NCBI GenBank assembly: GCA_030704615.1
Contig: CM060733.1
Span: 15,378,001-15,438,000 of the forward strand
Length of the DNA: 60,000 nt
Direction: 5' to 3'
DNA from: Takakia lepidozioides
Lineage: Eukaryota > Streptophyta > Takakiopsida > Takakiales > Takakiaceae
Shown: positions 1-13,561 of the stretch, one piece after another
How the letters are laid out: the number at the start of each line of letters is the position of its first letter
Position numbering within the stretch: position 1 is the stretch's first letter
Notes under the pieces: model-generated
Told to the model about the DNA's origin: nothing
The model's input: only the letters and a program-made list of their open reading frames with translations
The model's database searches: none
Position numbers and translations under genes: made by a program

Positions 1-90
1 CATTTTGACAAGTTCCTTTACGGAGGGGTGTTAGTGAGCTTTCAACAACATTCATGCTGGTCGCTTTGGGCTCCATTGGACTCTCCACAA
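1..90 (-). pseudogene. Edge fragment of the OSB-like repeat family
   Basis: Read on the minus strand, this segment matches 58,690-58,775 on the plus strand closely by eye (a shared run beginning with the word ATGGAGCCCAAA and ending with AACTTGTCAAAA). At 58.7 kb the segment lies just upstream of OSB-type WWDN coding fragments. This end is therefore probably the 5' part of another family copy that continues outside the window. No reading frame can be judged from 90 bases. Confidence 0.55.
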
Positions 91-3000
91 CGAGGACATA
101 CGAACATGTCCAAATGTACACAGATGTTAAACCAGCTTATGTCTGCAGTGTGGAGATTTTGGAGTGGTCTCTGAAAACGAGCAGGAGCAACTGAGCAGCG
201 CCAGTCTTTGGGGACACAATTTTTTGAAAGAGGGCATGATGTATACTTGGGATGCCATGTAACATGGGGAGGATGAAGGCATGCAGGGGGGATGGAGGGC
301 GATGCCATGCATGAGGGCATGATGGGAGGAGGGATGGGGATGCGGGAAAGGGCACGTCTCATGTCCTGGCAGCGGGAACATGAGGCGCGGGAGGGCGTGC
401 CGCACGACTGCTGCCGCGCAATGTGCAGGCATTGGAGGGGGTGTGGTCGTGGGGTGGGGGGGGTCCACGCTGGCGGAACCGGGCCCCTCGCATTCAACTC
501 CAGGGCCCATCTAATGCTTGGCAATAACAAGGATACATTTTGGGTAAATTATTTACGTTCGCTTTGGTTTAGCCTCTAGATAAATATGGATAAATGATTT
601 ACTCAACACAACACTTGAAGAAACATGGAATTGAATGAATGAAAAAGTAGGTATGAGCAAATCAAACTGACCAATCATCCCATCCAACTACAGCAGTAAA
701 TCAGATAACAAAATTGGGAACTTCAACCGAAAGGTGAGATGAAGCCATTCCAGCCACATCAGCCCCATGCAAAATGGACATTCCTTGTAGTACCTTATGC
801 AAAGCAACAAAATCTATCGCCTATACAACCACAAGGACAGAAACATTGGGAATGACCTTGCTGTTCTCAGCCAGACAATGAGCACAAGTACAAAGAAAGT
901 TGTCCAACAATGACGAAGACATCCAAAAATCTCCACGACCAACGCGTGGGTGACATCATAATGGCCTTGATAGTTTCGTTCCTTGGTGTGCGCAAAGATG
1001 ATGATCAACAAAGTAGGTCAGTACGCCAAGCCATCTCGAGAGAAAACGTGGACCGAGGCGAGATGGAAAAACATGAGTTTGCTCACGCAGCACATGCAAT
1101 CCAGCCTCCCCAGTAATAGGCACATGCTTCTCTCCAGCAATGAATACTAATAATGTTCAATGGCCCCTTCCACCTATTTTTCAGGGCCACATGCTGCCCC
1201 CCCCCCACCTCACAGCCTGTTGTTAACCCTCCCCAGCTCCACCCTCATCACAGCTACTTACTACTAAGTATCGTCCCTGGCTATTTTAGATCTACCGAGA
1301 ATCATCCTCATTTCTCATGTGAAGTTTGTTGTCCAGGATGTCCCAAAAGCTTCATTTAGAAAGAGATGGTGGGTCCTGCTTTGGTCACATTGTCTTATGT
1401 AGCTTAGATTCCATTCCGACTGTGAAACTTTGCGCGGAACCTGGGAGGAAGTTTGGTGACAAAATGACCACCGCGCAGTTCAACAGCTTGTTCCAAAGAT
1501 ACTGGAATGGCATCAAAATGAGGAGGAGTCCTGTGTCCACATTCGGACACTTGTCTGTTAAGGGTTGCAATGAGGATTTACTCCAGCCGCCAACGCACTG
1601 GTGTACTCACAGTGTACGCCGCCAGGCTCAGCTGTCTTTGAAAAAGTCCTTCTACTTTACCTATGAGCGAGCCTTCATCCCGGAATCTAGCCCAAGTCTT
1701 ACACTGCTCCATAACAATTTGTGGGTCCCTAAAGGGCTCACCCTCTCCATGTCATTTTGAGACGCGAGAGAGTTGAGGCTGGCTCATTGCAGGAAGGAGC
1801 AAATCTGATGCATACACTTGTGAGCGTGAATGCCACATGGTATAATTAGAATACGCAAACATGCATCATTGCCAGAGCAACAAATCTCCATTCCTGCTAT
1901 CCTGACTTTCAGTTTTCAGTTTGGAGAAGTGGGTGATTTCATATTCAAACAACAACAGTCATTGCATGTTCAAGGAAATGGGCGACTGTCCCGCAATGGC
2001 TGCGGCTAACGTGCGATCTTGGTGGCGTTTAGGTAGTCTGCGCACAAGTTTTAAGGGCGGTTTTATAAACAAGAAAAGAAAGAGGGGTGTGTGGGCGGTG
2101 GGAAGTGAGGGCCCCACCAACAGCTAAGGAGCGAGATTTGACGGCGCACACCCGCATCCCCCAGTCTCTTCCTGGCCAACTTAGGTGGGACCTGGGGAAG
2201 GAGATCTCAATTCGATGATGTCCTGTGCTAAATTTCGTTGCAGCGAAGTGAGAATGACTCGAGATTGTTACCAAGGGGCTTGCAATTGTGCGTGGCCTTG
2301 TGTGGGGGATTCACGCGGTCAATGCTGTGTGCTGAAGCATCAGAAGTGGGAGTGTTGTGGCCACAATTCGCTTCAGTCATGTCTTGGTAATAAGCTCGTC
2401 ATGATAAGATAGAATGACGAGCTGTGTAGCATACAGCTTGACTTTCGCTTCCTTCCAGGGAGTCACTGTGTTTGTATGTGTCGTTTACTTGGGGCGGTAT
2501 ACGGGACGTGGGTGTTATCAGAAAATGGAATAGAAGTGCTCCTCTCCATAGCTATCGAGCTATTCCTTTCCTCTAGTGCTTAGCTCTCAACCATTTGGTT
2601 GTCCAGTACTTACAGAAAGCATCTGGTCTGCTAGCTGGTGCTAAGTCGCTCTGCATATTGAATTTTTCGCGGGAGAGAAAGAGATGTCTAGTGATTGTTG
2701 GAACTGGAGGAAGCGAACTCATCGAGCCGTGTACATTTTACCTAGTAGGAGTGGGGAGAGTCTGCACGTGAATAGAATATTGTTGCATACTGCAAGTGTA
2801 TCTCAATAAGAACGCGTGTGTTCAAACACATCTCAGGACACCTACGGGCTCTTGTTTTCGCTGTCATTTGTGGCACTACAGTGTGAGGGAGAAGTCTTTT
2901 GAATCTGGACTTCTTCACAGGCTGGTGTTCCCAAGAAGGAAATGAGTCGGGTAGAGCCACGTTATTCGAGATTAGATGAAGCAGTTGCATAGACAATAAT

Positions 3001-4299
3001 TCTGACTTTCCAATCAATGATCTAGTGCGGGCGTTCAAATTGCAAATGTAGCTCGTCTTGTACTCGATTAGCACGAGGTTGTCCTGATCATCTCAGCCAG
3101 GGATTCAGCAAAGCTGCACTCTGAGGAGCTTAAAAGACAATGGCACCTAGAGTAACCATTTTCAACAAGAAATTTCCAAAGATTCGGAATCGCCGTGGTG
3201 TGAGGTCTGTCTTAAATTCTCTCTCTCTCCTTTCGTACTGTGCTCACACTCCCCCCTCTCCAGCTCCTTTCTCTTATTTTGATTGTCGAATCGGTCTTTT
3301 GGATAAATCTCTTGTTCACTCTCGTACCCCTGACTCTTTCCGTCACTGTTTTTCTTTCGTGCTCCTTCTGTGAGCGAGACACGATGTTGACCAAGGGACC
3401 AATGTTCAGTGTTGCTCATTGTCACCTGCAACTTACGCCACGATAACCACATCTAGTTTGCGAGTACTGGCATCCTTTCCTGATTTTGGTGTTGTCAACT
3501 TGGATTTGGGTCCAGCTGGACAAGATCACAATCCAGCAATCATGTCGTATTTCCTAGATTGGTACGGGTTGACAAATTATCGCGTCCTCAACAACGTGTA
3601 CCCATGACCTTGCGGGGCTCTCAAACACTGACAAAATCATTTGCCTGGCCGAGTGATTCTTGGGTTCAGACTTCCAGCGTTTAGGATAACTCTTTGAAGT
3701 CCCAAAAGTTGTGAAATCTGTAGTGTTTCATTCAGAAATTGAAACTGCAACTTTAAGATGAGTCTCGGTCACAGTCGGTGTCAGGTGCCCCTCCTCTCTT
3801 CCACTACCTCAATACCCAGGCTATACTCTGCAGTTTCAAATGTCTTACCTCACAAAGGCCCCATTCTTCATTGCAAGTCGAATCTCTGGTCAGTCCAAAA
3901 TTGGCTCTAGGAAAAGCTGCCATAACTTTGCTGCTGTTATTTCTGATGATGCAGCCGCGAGGAGTCGATGAGACGAGAGGAGGTGGGCCCTATGGAAGTG
4001 ACTGTGCCTGCACTATCTGACAATGATCAAGATTTGGACTCCTTTCAGACGATTGACCAGTCTGCCAAGGGGCGTTCACGCAGGTTGCTTATATCTCTCT
4101 TAAAATTATTACGTTTTCCTTCAAGTCCTGGTTCCATCAATAATTCTTTTTCTTGATGGGGTCACATAACATGCACCTCCACCAAAGCTCCCCTCCCTTC
4201 GCACCGACATGTCTTTCCAGTCTCCAGTCTTTTCCGCCTTCTCTCCAGTTCTGACTTTGTCTGTCTCACTGCTCTGGTTGCTAAGGGTGCTCATTTCAG
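91..4299. other. No recognisable gene; presumed 5' flank of the channel gene
   Basis: I see no conserved coding region here. The short open frames have no recognisable motifs and overlap on both strands. Positions 290-480 are strongly G-rich on the plus strand. Positions 3,210-3,380 are pyrimidine-rich (CTCTCT runs), as often seen in plant 5' leader regions. A short frame from ATG 3,968 to a possible splice donor at 4,083 could be a first exon, but its phase does not fit the next exon, so the channel N-terminus is unresolved. Confidence 0.4.
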
Positions 4300-7200
4300 C
4301 CACTGGTCAATGCACTCCAGTGGTTGAGGAAGGTAGCCAGGAAGAGGAGACTGCCCAGGTGAATCTCCTGCAGCCGAGGAAGATGACAACAAGCAACTTG
4401 GCGTTGGGCAGACTTGGAGGCTCATTGGAGTACAGAGTTTTTGAAGTTATTATGTGGCTAAAAAAACAGGCGAAGGGTAAACGCATCAATGCTGCACAGG
4501 TAATAACCCTTCTGTGCCCATTACTTCCTCAATAAGATATCATTTTGGAGGTTTTCATGTTGGATGATGCTGATGTACGTTTTCCATATAGAGAGGTAGT
4601 TGGCATCTGGAACAGAGTGAACTTGGTCTTTTCAGTCAACCCACGAATAGTGTTGTGAACTGATCAAGTTTAAGCTCAGGCTGTGTGGGCTCAGACATGT
4701 CTCACTCTAATTTGAAAGTGTTCATCAACTCTCCTCTTGGGGGTTAAATTCTCCTTCTCAAGGTTGGAGAAGTAAAGAGTCTAAAACTCTTCCTGAGATT
4801 GTGTGAAGCTGTGTTGGCTGGCATGTAGGATGTGTTGTCAACATATCATGACTCATATTTATATGGGGAAGTACCATTCACCACCAAAGTGCGAGCAGCA
4901 ATTCGCATTCGCCCCCTAAGTTCCATTTTATTATCGGTGAGGAGGGACTGCTTCTTATTCAAGTCAACCTTGTGTATATTGGCTTGGAAGTGATGCATTT
5001 AGGTTAATCTGTGTTTGTAGTGCAAAATAATCTCTTGTTTCAATTCTTAGTTCTCAAGACTTTTGCAGTATGGCTGTGTTTATTATTTGATTATAATACA
5101 GCCTGCCGTGTACCTGTCTGTTCATTCGCAGCTGGAGTTTCTGGCTGCCATAACATCAGTAGTTCTCTACGTCCTCTCTACGTAAGTTTCTTGTGCACAA
5201 AGTTACAGGGTCATTCAACTCCAAATTGATAGTATGTGTAAGGACATTCAAAGCTACCAGTGAATATTACTAAGCCAATGAATGGTATGTGGAACTGTGC
5301 ATTTTGGCTAACCAGATTGGCACATTTACCCTACTTTAAACAATGAAGATATTGCTAGCTCTCATGTTGTTATGAGTTCTGTTCTTGTTTGCTGGGAGAG
5401 GGTCTGAAGGGGTGCGCTCTGGCCATCTTTTAATCCTTCCAGCAGAGTTTGTCAGCTGCAATCTGATCTGTGGAGTTCTAGACTGTTTGTAACGTCCTTT
5501 GTTACTTTTAGAGCATGCAAGCATTGGTGAGAGCACCTTGCAGGTATACAGGTAACCTTGGATCGCGGTGGATGAGGATAGTGGAACTACTGGCTGGGTT
5601 CTTCTTTGTGGTTGACTACATCATGAAACTCTACAGGTGCCCAGCTCTTTTAAACCACTTGTATTGTCATGATACATTGCAAGAACAAGATGGGTTTTCT
5701 AGTCTGTGAGCAGTCTACTTTATTTACTCGGGTTAATGTACTCATGCAGTAAGTCTTGTGTTGTTTGTGCAGTGCCCCTGTTCGCCTTTATTACATATTC
5801 TCAACCACTGGACTAATTGATTTCATCAGCACACTCCCTATCATCCTGTATTGGAGGTAAACTGCCACAACCTATGGAAGGTCTTAAGAGGGGTTGATTA
5901 AACCTACTTGCAAACTGTGGCGGATGAGCCATGAGCACACACTTTTTGGCTGTCTACTTTTTCCACGTAACATTCATTTGTACTAAGAATAGGATATTGG
6001 CAATTGGAAATATAGTTTTGAAATACCTGCTAAGGTCATTTTCATTTCTTGGGGTTTTGGATACAGCCCTGGGAGCCATAATGGTGCTGAGATATTACTC
6101 TTCTTCCGTGTTTTAAGGTCAGTGTTTGTTACTTCCACTTCGGCATGGTGTTTTAGTTTGCAAGTCGACTGATTTGGTGTCTTGCAAGGTGTGCTTGGAT
6201 AGTTTTTTCTTTGAGAAGTTGCAGGAGGTTGAGATAATATACATGTAAATGGTTTATCTAAAAGCTCCCATGGATTTTCAAAATCTGTACACTAGAATTG
6301 ATTAGACTGAGAAACTGTTCTAGTGCCGAGAAATTTCAGCTGCAGAGGAAGGTTGCATCGACAATAGGACCAAGGGAACGATTTGAGTCCCTCATCGCAG
6401 TTTCTCTCCACCTTTTCCTAAAACAGCAAATATAAACTCTTGGCTCAAATACTTATGCCAAATGATCCATTATCTTTGAAAATGGTGACACAAGAAAGGT
6501 TGACTTCTGTCGAAGCAAGCATAACCTATGGTGTTACTTTATCCCAAACGGCTAGGTGGACACCTTTATGATGCCTGTACCGGGGACACTTGTTGGATGT
6601 TGCTGGAGAAACATACTATTTCAAATTGCTATCAGATTTCATGATGATGAATATTTCCTCCCATTGGACCTTTCTTTGTGTTTTGTGAATGATCTCTTCT
6701 GCTGCATACTGTATTTTCCTCTTGTAACAAGTCAGGTGAAATTGACAAGTGTATTGGTAATGTGCTTACATAGAGTCATGCCTGTGATTACCTCAGTGGG
6801 GGGCGTTACGGGAGGTACCATCAAGGAGCAAATATTCATTCTTGTCATGTACACTCTAGGAATGGGTGAGATCTTGTGTTCCTGTGAAGACTGTATCACT
6901 GTAGAGCCTTGACCTTGTTGTAACGGCAAAAGGTGGTATATGATGAGCACCTTTTGGTTTCTCTCCTCCCTTTTGTCCCATAAGCTCTTTGCTTTCCGCG
7001 GACGTTATAAAGTACCATTTCATTTCATCTCTCATCAATGTTTTTCTGTGCTTGCATGGCCTCATTTCTTGTCAGTAGAATTTTGTTCCCTCAAAGTGGA
7101 GAGTGAGGTTAGGAATATGTAGGAGTAACCAAGGACCTTATATTTTCATAGGCAGTATAATTCTTGAGAAAAGGAACTTCAAGTTCCCATATCAAACAAA

Positions 7201-10200
7201 GTTTCTGATAGTAACTATCATGGTGCTGCAGTCTTCATAGCGGCGGGGATCCTGCAGTGGGTTGAGGACGAGGCAACTCCAGCTAGTGTCAAAGAAGCAA
7301 ATAGCTGTGGGCCTCAGGGCTGTCTGACGTTTTATGATGCTATGTATTTTATGATTGTCACGGTGAGTGTTCTTTTTTGAGCCCTCAACATTGCTTCTCT
7401 TGGATCAGGAGGTCTAGAGATCACCTTACAGCAGTGGGTCACTGCCCAAATTGTTGTCTGTCTGCCTTGGGGAAGGTTGGACATGAAGAAATATGTGGTA
7501 TGGACACTAAATTGGAAAACTTCACCTTACCGGTGTTCTGCATCACACTTCCGGTGTTGTTCATATCTCCTAACTATTTCATGTCACAGGTGTCTACAGT
7601 GGGGTATGGAGACTTCACGCCCAAGTCCAAGTGGGGAAGATTTGTGGTGATTTGCTTAATCATGGGAGCAATAGTAATTTTACCTGGCCAGATCCAACGT
7701 ATCTTGCAGCTTGCCTCTCGCAGGTGTGTGTGGTCCTGACCATCTGGAGGCATTGGAGTTTCTCACAAATCTGAGTACTCCCAGTTCTAAGCTGTTTTTA
7801 AAATACCCTTTCTTGTCATGGTTGGGATGATTATGTCCCTTTACTAGGAGAAGATATTATGAGATGGATATGCAACCCAAGAAGGGGATGCTATTCCATT
7901 TGTTACACAAGTAGGGTAGTCCTTTGACCCCTGCTTTTTGCAGCCCTAGTCTCTTCTGTACACCGGTGGAAGACTGGAACCCAGCTGTAACTGTGCCCAG
8001 TGCTATTATTGAACGTTGCACTCAATCTGAAGGTTACACTTAGTTGATGTGGACAATCTGCAACCAGGCCATATGGAGGGAGGTTTGCAGTGAGGAAGGT
8101 GGCAGGTTCGCGGTTCATCGTAGTGAGTGGCAACCTATCATATGGGACTGTGCAAGACTTCCTATCAGAGTTCTATCATCCCTCTCACGAAAAAGGTTTG
8201 TGACACATTTTATATGGTTCTTATTGCAGAGGCACTCTGAGCTTAATTGCCTTCAAATCATTGTTTTGGATTGATGTGCAGTTTGAGGGTATGGCAGCTA
8301 ATCTGGATGTCTCAGATTGTCGGTTAGCAAAAGTTCAGCCATTCTCACAGAAAATATGTTAGGTCTAAACAGCTACAGTGGGGTTGATGCTACACAGATA
8401 TGCCTGCATCTCCTCTGCGTGTGGTGATCATGGCTCCTTTCAAGCCCTCGTGCGTGCTCTCTCCCCTATATCTTCCGTACTTGCTGTCAATGGATGTAAT
8501 AATTCCCTTCCACTGCCATTATCACAGCAAATCCTTGATGGCCTCTGAAAGCAAGAGCAAAGGTTCATGCTAAACCCGTCAACCTCTGGGCTGGCCCAGT
8601 CCCTCATTTTCTTCTTGGTCTTGTTGTGGTGTACAGTATTTGAGCTCATCCAGGTGAACTTCCCTTTGGACAGCTTTGGCACCTTTAGGCTTATGTGACT
8701 TAAGAGTTATATCAAGCAGAGTGTGCTGTAATGTACCATCCACAGTTATAATATGGATACTGGCTTGCATCTTATTTCTCCAGATTTGAGTTGAAGATGT
8801 TGTTAATGCACTACAAAGGGCGGGTTGAGTTCATAGAGGGCACTCCCGTGAAGGATTCAGACCTAGATCGTGTGAGTGCAGATGTTGCTTCTGCGTTCTA
8901 TTTATTGGCAGATCAGCAAGCCAAGGTAACGTGATATGGAGGTTCATTTGCCTAATCTTCCAGTCCTTGCTTTCTCTGGAATGATTTTTGCTTCTGCACT
9001 CTAAGGTATGTTGGTTAGGTCTATTCTTTCTATGGTCCTCACGTACGAGATGCCCCTCAAACCCACACCTCCCTCTTGAGTGACAATTCTGAATACAGCA
9101 ACCAAGATGATTGTGCACAACTCTTGGAAAATTGGCTAACAAAGCAGGGCACAGGATCCAGATGCCGAGGATGCTGCACAGATCGTGAGAGCACTTACTG
9201 TACATCGACACTGTGGGTCGCGGGTACGTGTCATTGTAGAGTTGTTGAAGCCTGAAAGGCAAGCAAGTGCAATTTGGGATGACACAAAGAATGAAATTGA
9301 GATGATCTGCCCCGATGTCATCCGCTTCAAGCTCCTGGCACGCAGGTCCACATACTTCCTCTCCTTTTCAGCTTCAAGTTTAGAACTGTGCACGTTACAT
9401 ATTACTGGGGTATGCATAGACCTGAGCAACGAGAATATCATTATCAACATTTTGTTTTACATTTTGGCTATGAGGAAACAATCCCATGTGATACAAACCC
9501 TCCAAAGAACCAGTTGTGAGGTTCACCAGGGCATCAAATCCAGCCCGGAATTACTAATTCTCCCCCACTGCCAACAATAGTCTGGTTTCAGGTTTGAGCT
9601 AGTGCTGATTTGAAGGCTGGCATTGACATCTTACTTTCTTGTACTGTTTCCAGCACTGGGTAAGTGGCAGAAGTGGCTCTTATTACAGTGACAGGTTAGT
9701 GAGTTTAGGCACTTTGGAAGAAGAGAGAGACTGAGGAAATCAGAATGACCAACCTACTTCTGAAAAGTTGTGTGGCACTCAGCAACCAAGAATATTGTTT
9801 GTGTGTGTAAGGCAGCTGTCACATCAAAGGGCTTTCAACATTTGTGGTCAATCTGTTTCGCTCGGGATTGACAGTCTCAAGATGCAAGCTAGGGAACTGG
9901 ATGGTCCAGTATTTGCATGGTCTTGGTCAAGAAGTTTTCCCCATTATCCTACCTCCTTGTTTCCACCTGGAAGGCCTACTATTTGAGCAGGTGAGCTTAT
10001 AGTACAAGCAATGGATTCTCATCCAGTTAAGATGTTCCGAGCTATGGATTTTGTCCAAAGACGGCCATGATAGAGATGGGTCAATCTTGAGTGTGCATTC
10101 TGTTGCCCAGATGACTGAGGCCTAGTTTTTGGGCAAATCACACACAGCAGATTGATGCTTGTGTGAAGGGATTTCTAGAGGATATCTGGAAAACCCGGAT

Positions 10201-13200
10201 TAATTCTTTATATGGAGGCAAGTCTTACTACCAACGTCAGCCCCTGACAGAGGTAGGTTCTGTCCCTTTTGTTCCCGCTCAAACTGGGCGCGGGGTCAAT
10301 GGCCACAAGGCTATGGCAAACAACGTCTTATGAGTACAATCTGTTGCCCAGATGACTGATTTTTGACAATGCTGGTTATGTTTTCTGTTGAAAGTTTAGT
10401 TGATCCATTTACACTAAAAAGAGAGAAGAGCTGAGGGTGGACCTTTGCTCCAGGCTGCAGAGTTGGTGTATTGCAGATTTGGCATCCTTCTGTTTGGTCT
10501 TGATATTGCAAGTGGTCATGAGGAGGAAACGTTGCGGGAAGTGCTGCTCTATCCAAGAGGACGTGCCATACAGGATACAGATGTTGGTTTGGCAATTGCC
10601 AAGGACCTGTATAATGCTGAACTGGTCTCCAAATTTGGCACTCATGCCACATGCCATGGCTTTAGACAGCTGTACTGCTCTCTTTGCCTTTACACTGGTC
10701 TCTTCGGCAAATTGTCAAAAGGATCTGAAGAGGAGAATTTGTTGAAACAAGTCAAAAGACAAAGTGGAGAAGACGACTTGGCAGGCGGTACTGACCACAT
10801 GATATCAATGACAAGCTCAGACGTTGAGTTGAGGCAGTCTAAGCAGGGCGTGGCTGAGGGACCAGGGAAACATGGAGGAGGGAACTTGCAAAACCACCAA
10901 ATTAGTCACATTGTCCAACACTCCTCTGTCCCTAACAACCAGAGTGGAAGTTCCAAACTTTGGGGATTTGCCGATACATCCCGGGAATCATTCAAGCGTG
11001 TTCTCTCCTTGGAGGAGGCAATTGAAATGGCGATGAGCTGGCCGCCTCTGCTAAAGCTTGACAAACCGGAACCCCCAATCCTGGAGAGGCGATCAAGGGA
11101 GATCCTTGAAAACTTGAAGGAACGCACCTTCAACGTTGTCGAACTCCATCTCCCCCACATTCTTTTGTGTATACAGGGTCAATGGCCCGTCAGTCTCTTC
11201 TATTTTGTGTTACATTTGCGGACTCCTTTCATGCCAAACCCTCCAATCGTCATCCTGCACCCGCATGAGCCCAGTGCGGTTGACTGGGGCTGTGTTGGCC
11301 TATTCGAGGATGTCCATTTTGTGAAAGGATCTCCAATTTATGAACTAGATTTGTTACGGGCTGGGGTAATGCAAGCAGGTGCGTTGCAACCTCGACATTG
11401 TACTTGTTTGAATTCTGTAGTAAGAGAAATATTTTTACTACTAAGATCCTGAAAGTGAGGGAATGTCCAGTTTAGAGTCAGTCGGATTATCCGATGGAAT
11501 TTCATGCTGCAACCGGCTGATTTTGGGGTTGTTGCAGCTTACACGATTACATGCTAAGAACTTGCAAACTTGTCCAAGTCCAAACCTCAACGTGTTTGTT
11601 GAAGCCAGAGTTCTCTGCTCCTTAACTGCTCTTTAGACCCTACAGGCTAAGGAAAGGCCAGGTCTCAAACTGCTGGAAAGGCTTCCTATATTGTACAAAA
11701 GTTTGCAGATCCAACTTAGTACATTTGTGGTTTGAAAGCAGATTAGGATAGGATTTTGTGACTTATCAACAGGAGCTTAAAGCTTCAGAGGATGTCAGTC
11801 CCGCACAGAGGTCGTCACAGCTCCTATGGGTTAGTTGTTCCGTAATAGGGGTGGCTCAGATAACAGGCACTCAATTTACAGTACCTCTTGTTTGAGTTGT
11901 CTTTAATTGCCCAAGTGAAGCCCAAATGTTAAACATGAACTTAAAAGGGAGATGCAGATTTATTTTGGCATTTATGGAGCCTAGAATTTCAACCTCTTCT
12001 TGAAAAGTTTTTGTGAGCTTAGGAGGTTCAATGTGTAGGTTACTGACGTGGCATTCTCCTGACAATGTTCAAGTGGCTTGGTGTACCGTGACAGAGAAGG
12101 TGGTGATATTGACACAAGGCATCCACATGGAGCAACCGTCACTTCAGATTGCAAATGATCAGGATCGACTAACACCTACATTGGCATTTACACTGGATGT
12201 GAATAATGTTATCATTGCAGCAACGGTACCAACCAACCTATACTTCTCAGCAGATATGCAACAGGCCTTGTATTGAGCATCGGATCAGAAGCACTTAACA
12301 AGCCTTTATGGAGGGCCTTTACAATACATGCTTCTGTCAGTTACAGGAGATTATGATGGAGCCTGTTTGGATGAAAGATGCTTTCTTCACACGAACATGT
12401 CTTTCTCTGTAAGGGCTGAGCTAATCACAGCCAATCAAGTTGGTCAACACGTCTTTATAGAAATTTGAGCTCAAATCCTGATAATACTCTGAAGAACATA
12501 GCTGTTGGGTGGGCATAACTGTGTGCATGATATACTGGTTCTAACATGGCAGGTGGAGAGGCTGCTGGTTCCATCAACACGCATTATAGTGGAATTGCAG
12601 CAAGTAACAGAGATCCAGTACCTGCGACCCAAGTTGAAGATCAATTTTCGCAGCTTTGACACTGAAATGTTCCGCCGCAATCGTGCAGGCACATTCCAGT
12701 TTGCACCCCCTTACATCGAGGGAAAAGGGTTCTCCCCGGAAGCTCTTGGAGTTCTCATGTGAGTTACTTTGCCTGTTGGGACCACTCATGATTGTCTATA
12801 TATGACTGTATGTAGTGTTAAACCTCCCGGAGCGCCACCAATTCCAAGTTGCAAAAGTAAGAACAAGGTAAGATGGGAAGAAAGACGGCCATATGATGCC
12901 CAAGGACCACAACAAAGAAATACAGCCAAAGAACTACTGGAAATAGTTGTGCCCCTTAAAGCAGTTGCCCAGTTTATGCAGTTGAAATTCTCAGAAGAGC
13001 AGGAGCAGGTTCCACAAGCAGATTAACTCATATGGACGTCTGGGCAGGTATTCAACATTCTACAATCGTCAGACTGTGACGATAATGGACCAGTTACTAT
13101 CTGGGAGCCACATACCTGAGACAGATGATACCTCCCTGCTCAGAACGCTCGATCAAGTGGCACTACCAAAGCATTATGTCGGCAAGGCATATAGTGAAAT

Positions 13201-13351
13201 GTTTATAGGAATGTTACACGAAGACCACGCTCTTGCTTTGGGGCTGTATCGTGCTGTGGGAACCAATGGCTCAATCGTCCCCTTCGTCTACACAAACCCA
13301 GTCCCCACAGAAGTTCTGTTAGCAGGGGATCTGGTCTATGTATTGCGCTGA
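4300..13351 (+). CDS. SLO/BK-like potassium channel, multi-exon gene
   Basis: Encodes a voltage-gated-type K+ channel with cytosolic RCK domains. Supported exons: 4300-4499, 5132-5181 (S1, LEFLAAITSVVLYVL), 5514-5636 (S2), 5773-5856 (S3, GLIDFISTLPIILYW), 6067-6117 (S4, ILLFFRVLR), 7152-7362 (S5/pore helix), 7590-7725 (filter TVGYGD and S6), 8091-8195 (RCK1 start, FIVVSGNLSYGTVQDFL), 8784-8925, 9155-9345 (DPDAEDAAQIVRAL), 9875-9990, 10454-11378 (RCK2, DLLRAGVMQAG), 12095-12225, 12553-12758 and 13048-13351 (ending at the TGA). GT-AG borders are visible and several phases were checked. The selectivity filter is split from the pore helix by an intron. The acidic calcium bowl of animal BK is not visible where expected (around 12,600). 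The frame slips by one base near 7,235 (GG versus an expected GGG). The N-terminus and the S4-S5 linker exon were not found. Confidence 0.88.
10165..10340 (+). repeat. Exon-like dispersed fragment inside a channel intron
   Basis: A frame starting DIWKTRINSLYGGKSYY is clearly homologous, by eye, to the minus strand of 51,695-51,850, which reads DIWKTRINCLFQGKSDY. Both copies end in a matching stop (AACGTCTTATGA here, AACATCTTATGA there). It does not fit the channel family and lies between two channel exons. It is probably the 3' end of an unrelated, dispersed gene or element that I do not recognise. The word TCTGTTGCCCAGATGACTGA occurs twice nearby (about 10,095 and 10,340), a short local duplication. 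Confidence 0.55.
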
Positions 13352-13561
13352 ATCTGCAAAGATGATGCACCTTTCAATGTGAGCGAGATTATCAATGTGT
13401 TTGGAATGACTGTCAATCTGTACCAAGTGCCACCTTCATTGTGCCACTGCTGCGATGGTATTTGTTGGGTGAGGCAGCAGGTGACATCCATATCTCTCTT
13501 CATCACTCTGTTCAGCTCAAACTAAAATTGATGTTAACATTAAACGTTAACTAAGCATTAA

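Noticed and set aside
42-579. Several overlapping open frames (Pro/His-rich) on both strands
   Set aside because: They come from a G-rich stretch free of stops by composition. No motif, and both strands are open at once.
6556-6912. 118-aa hydrophobic plus-strand frame as a missing channel exon
   Set aside because: It has no similarity to the S4-S5 linker, and lacks splice borders in the right phase.
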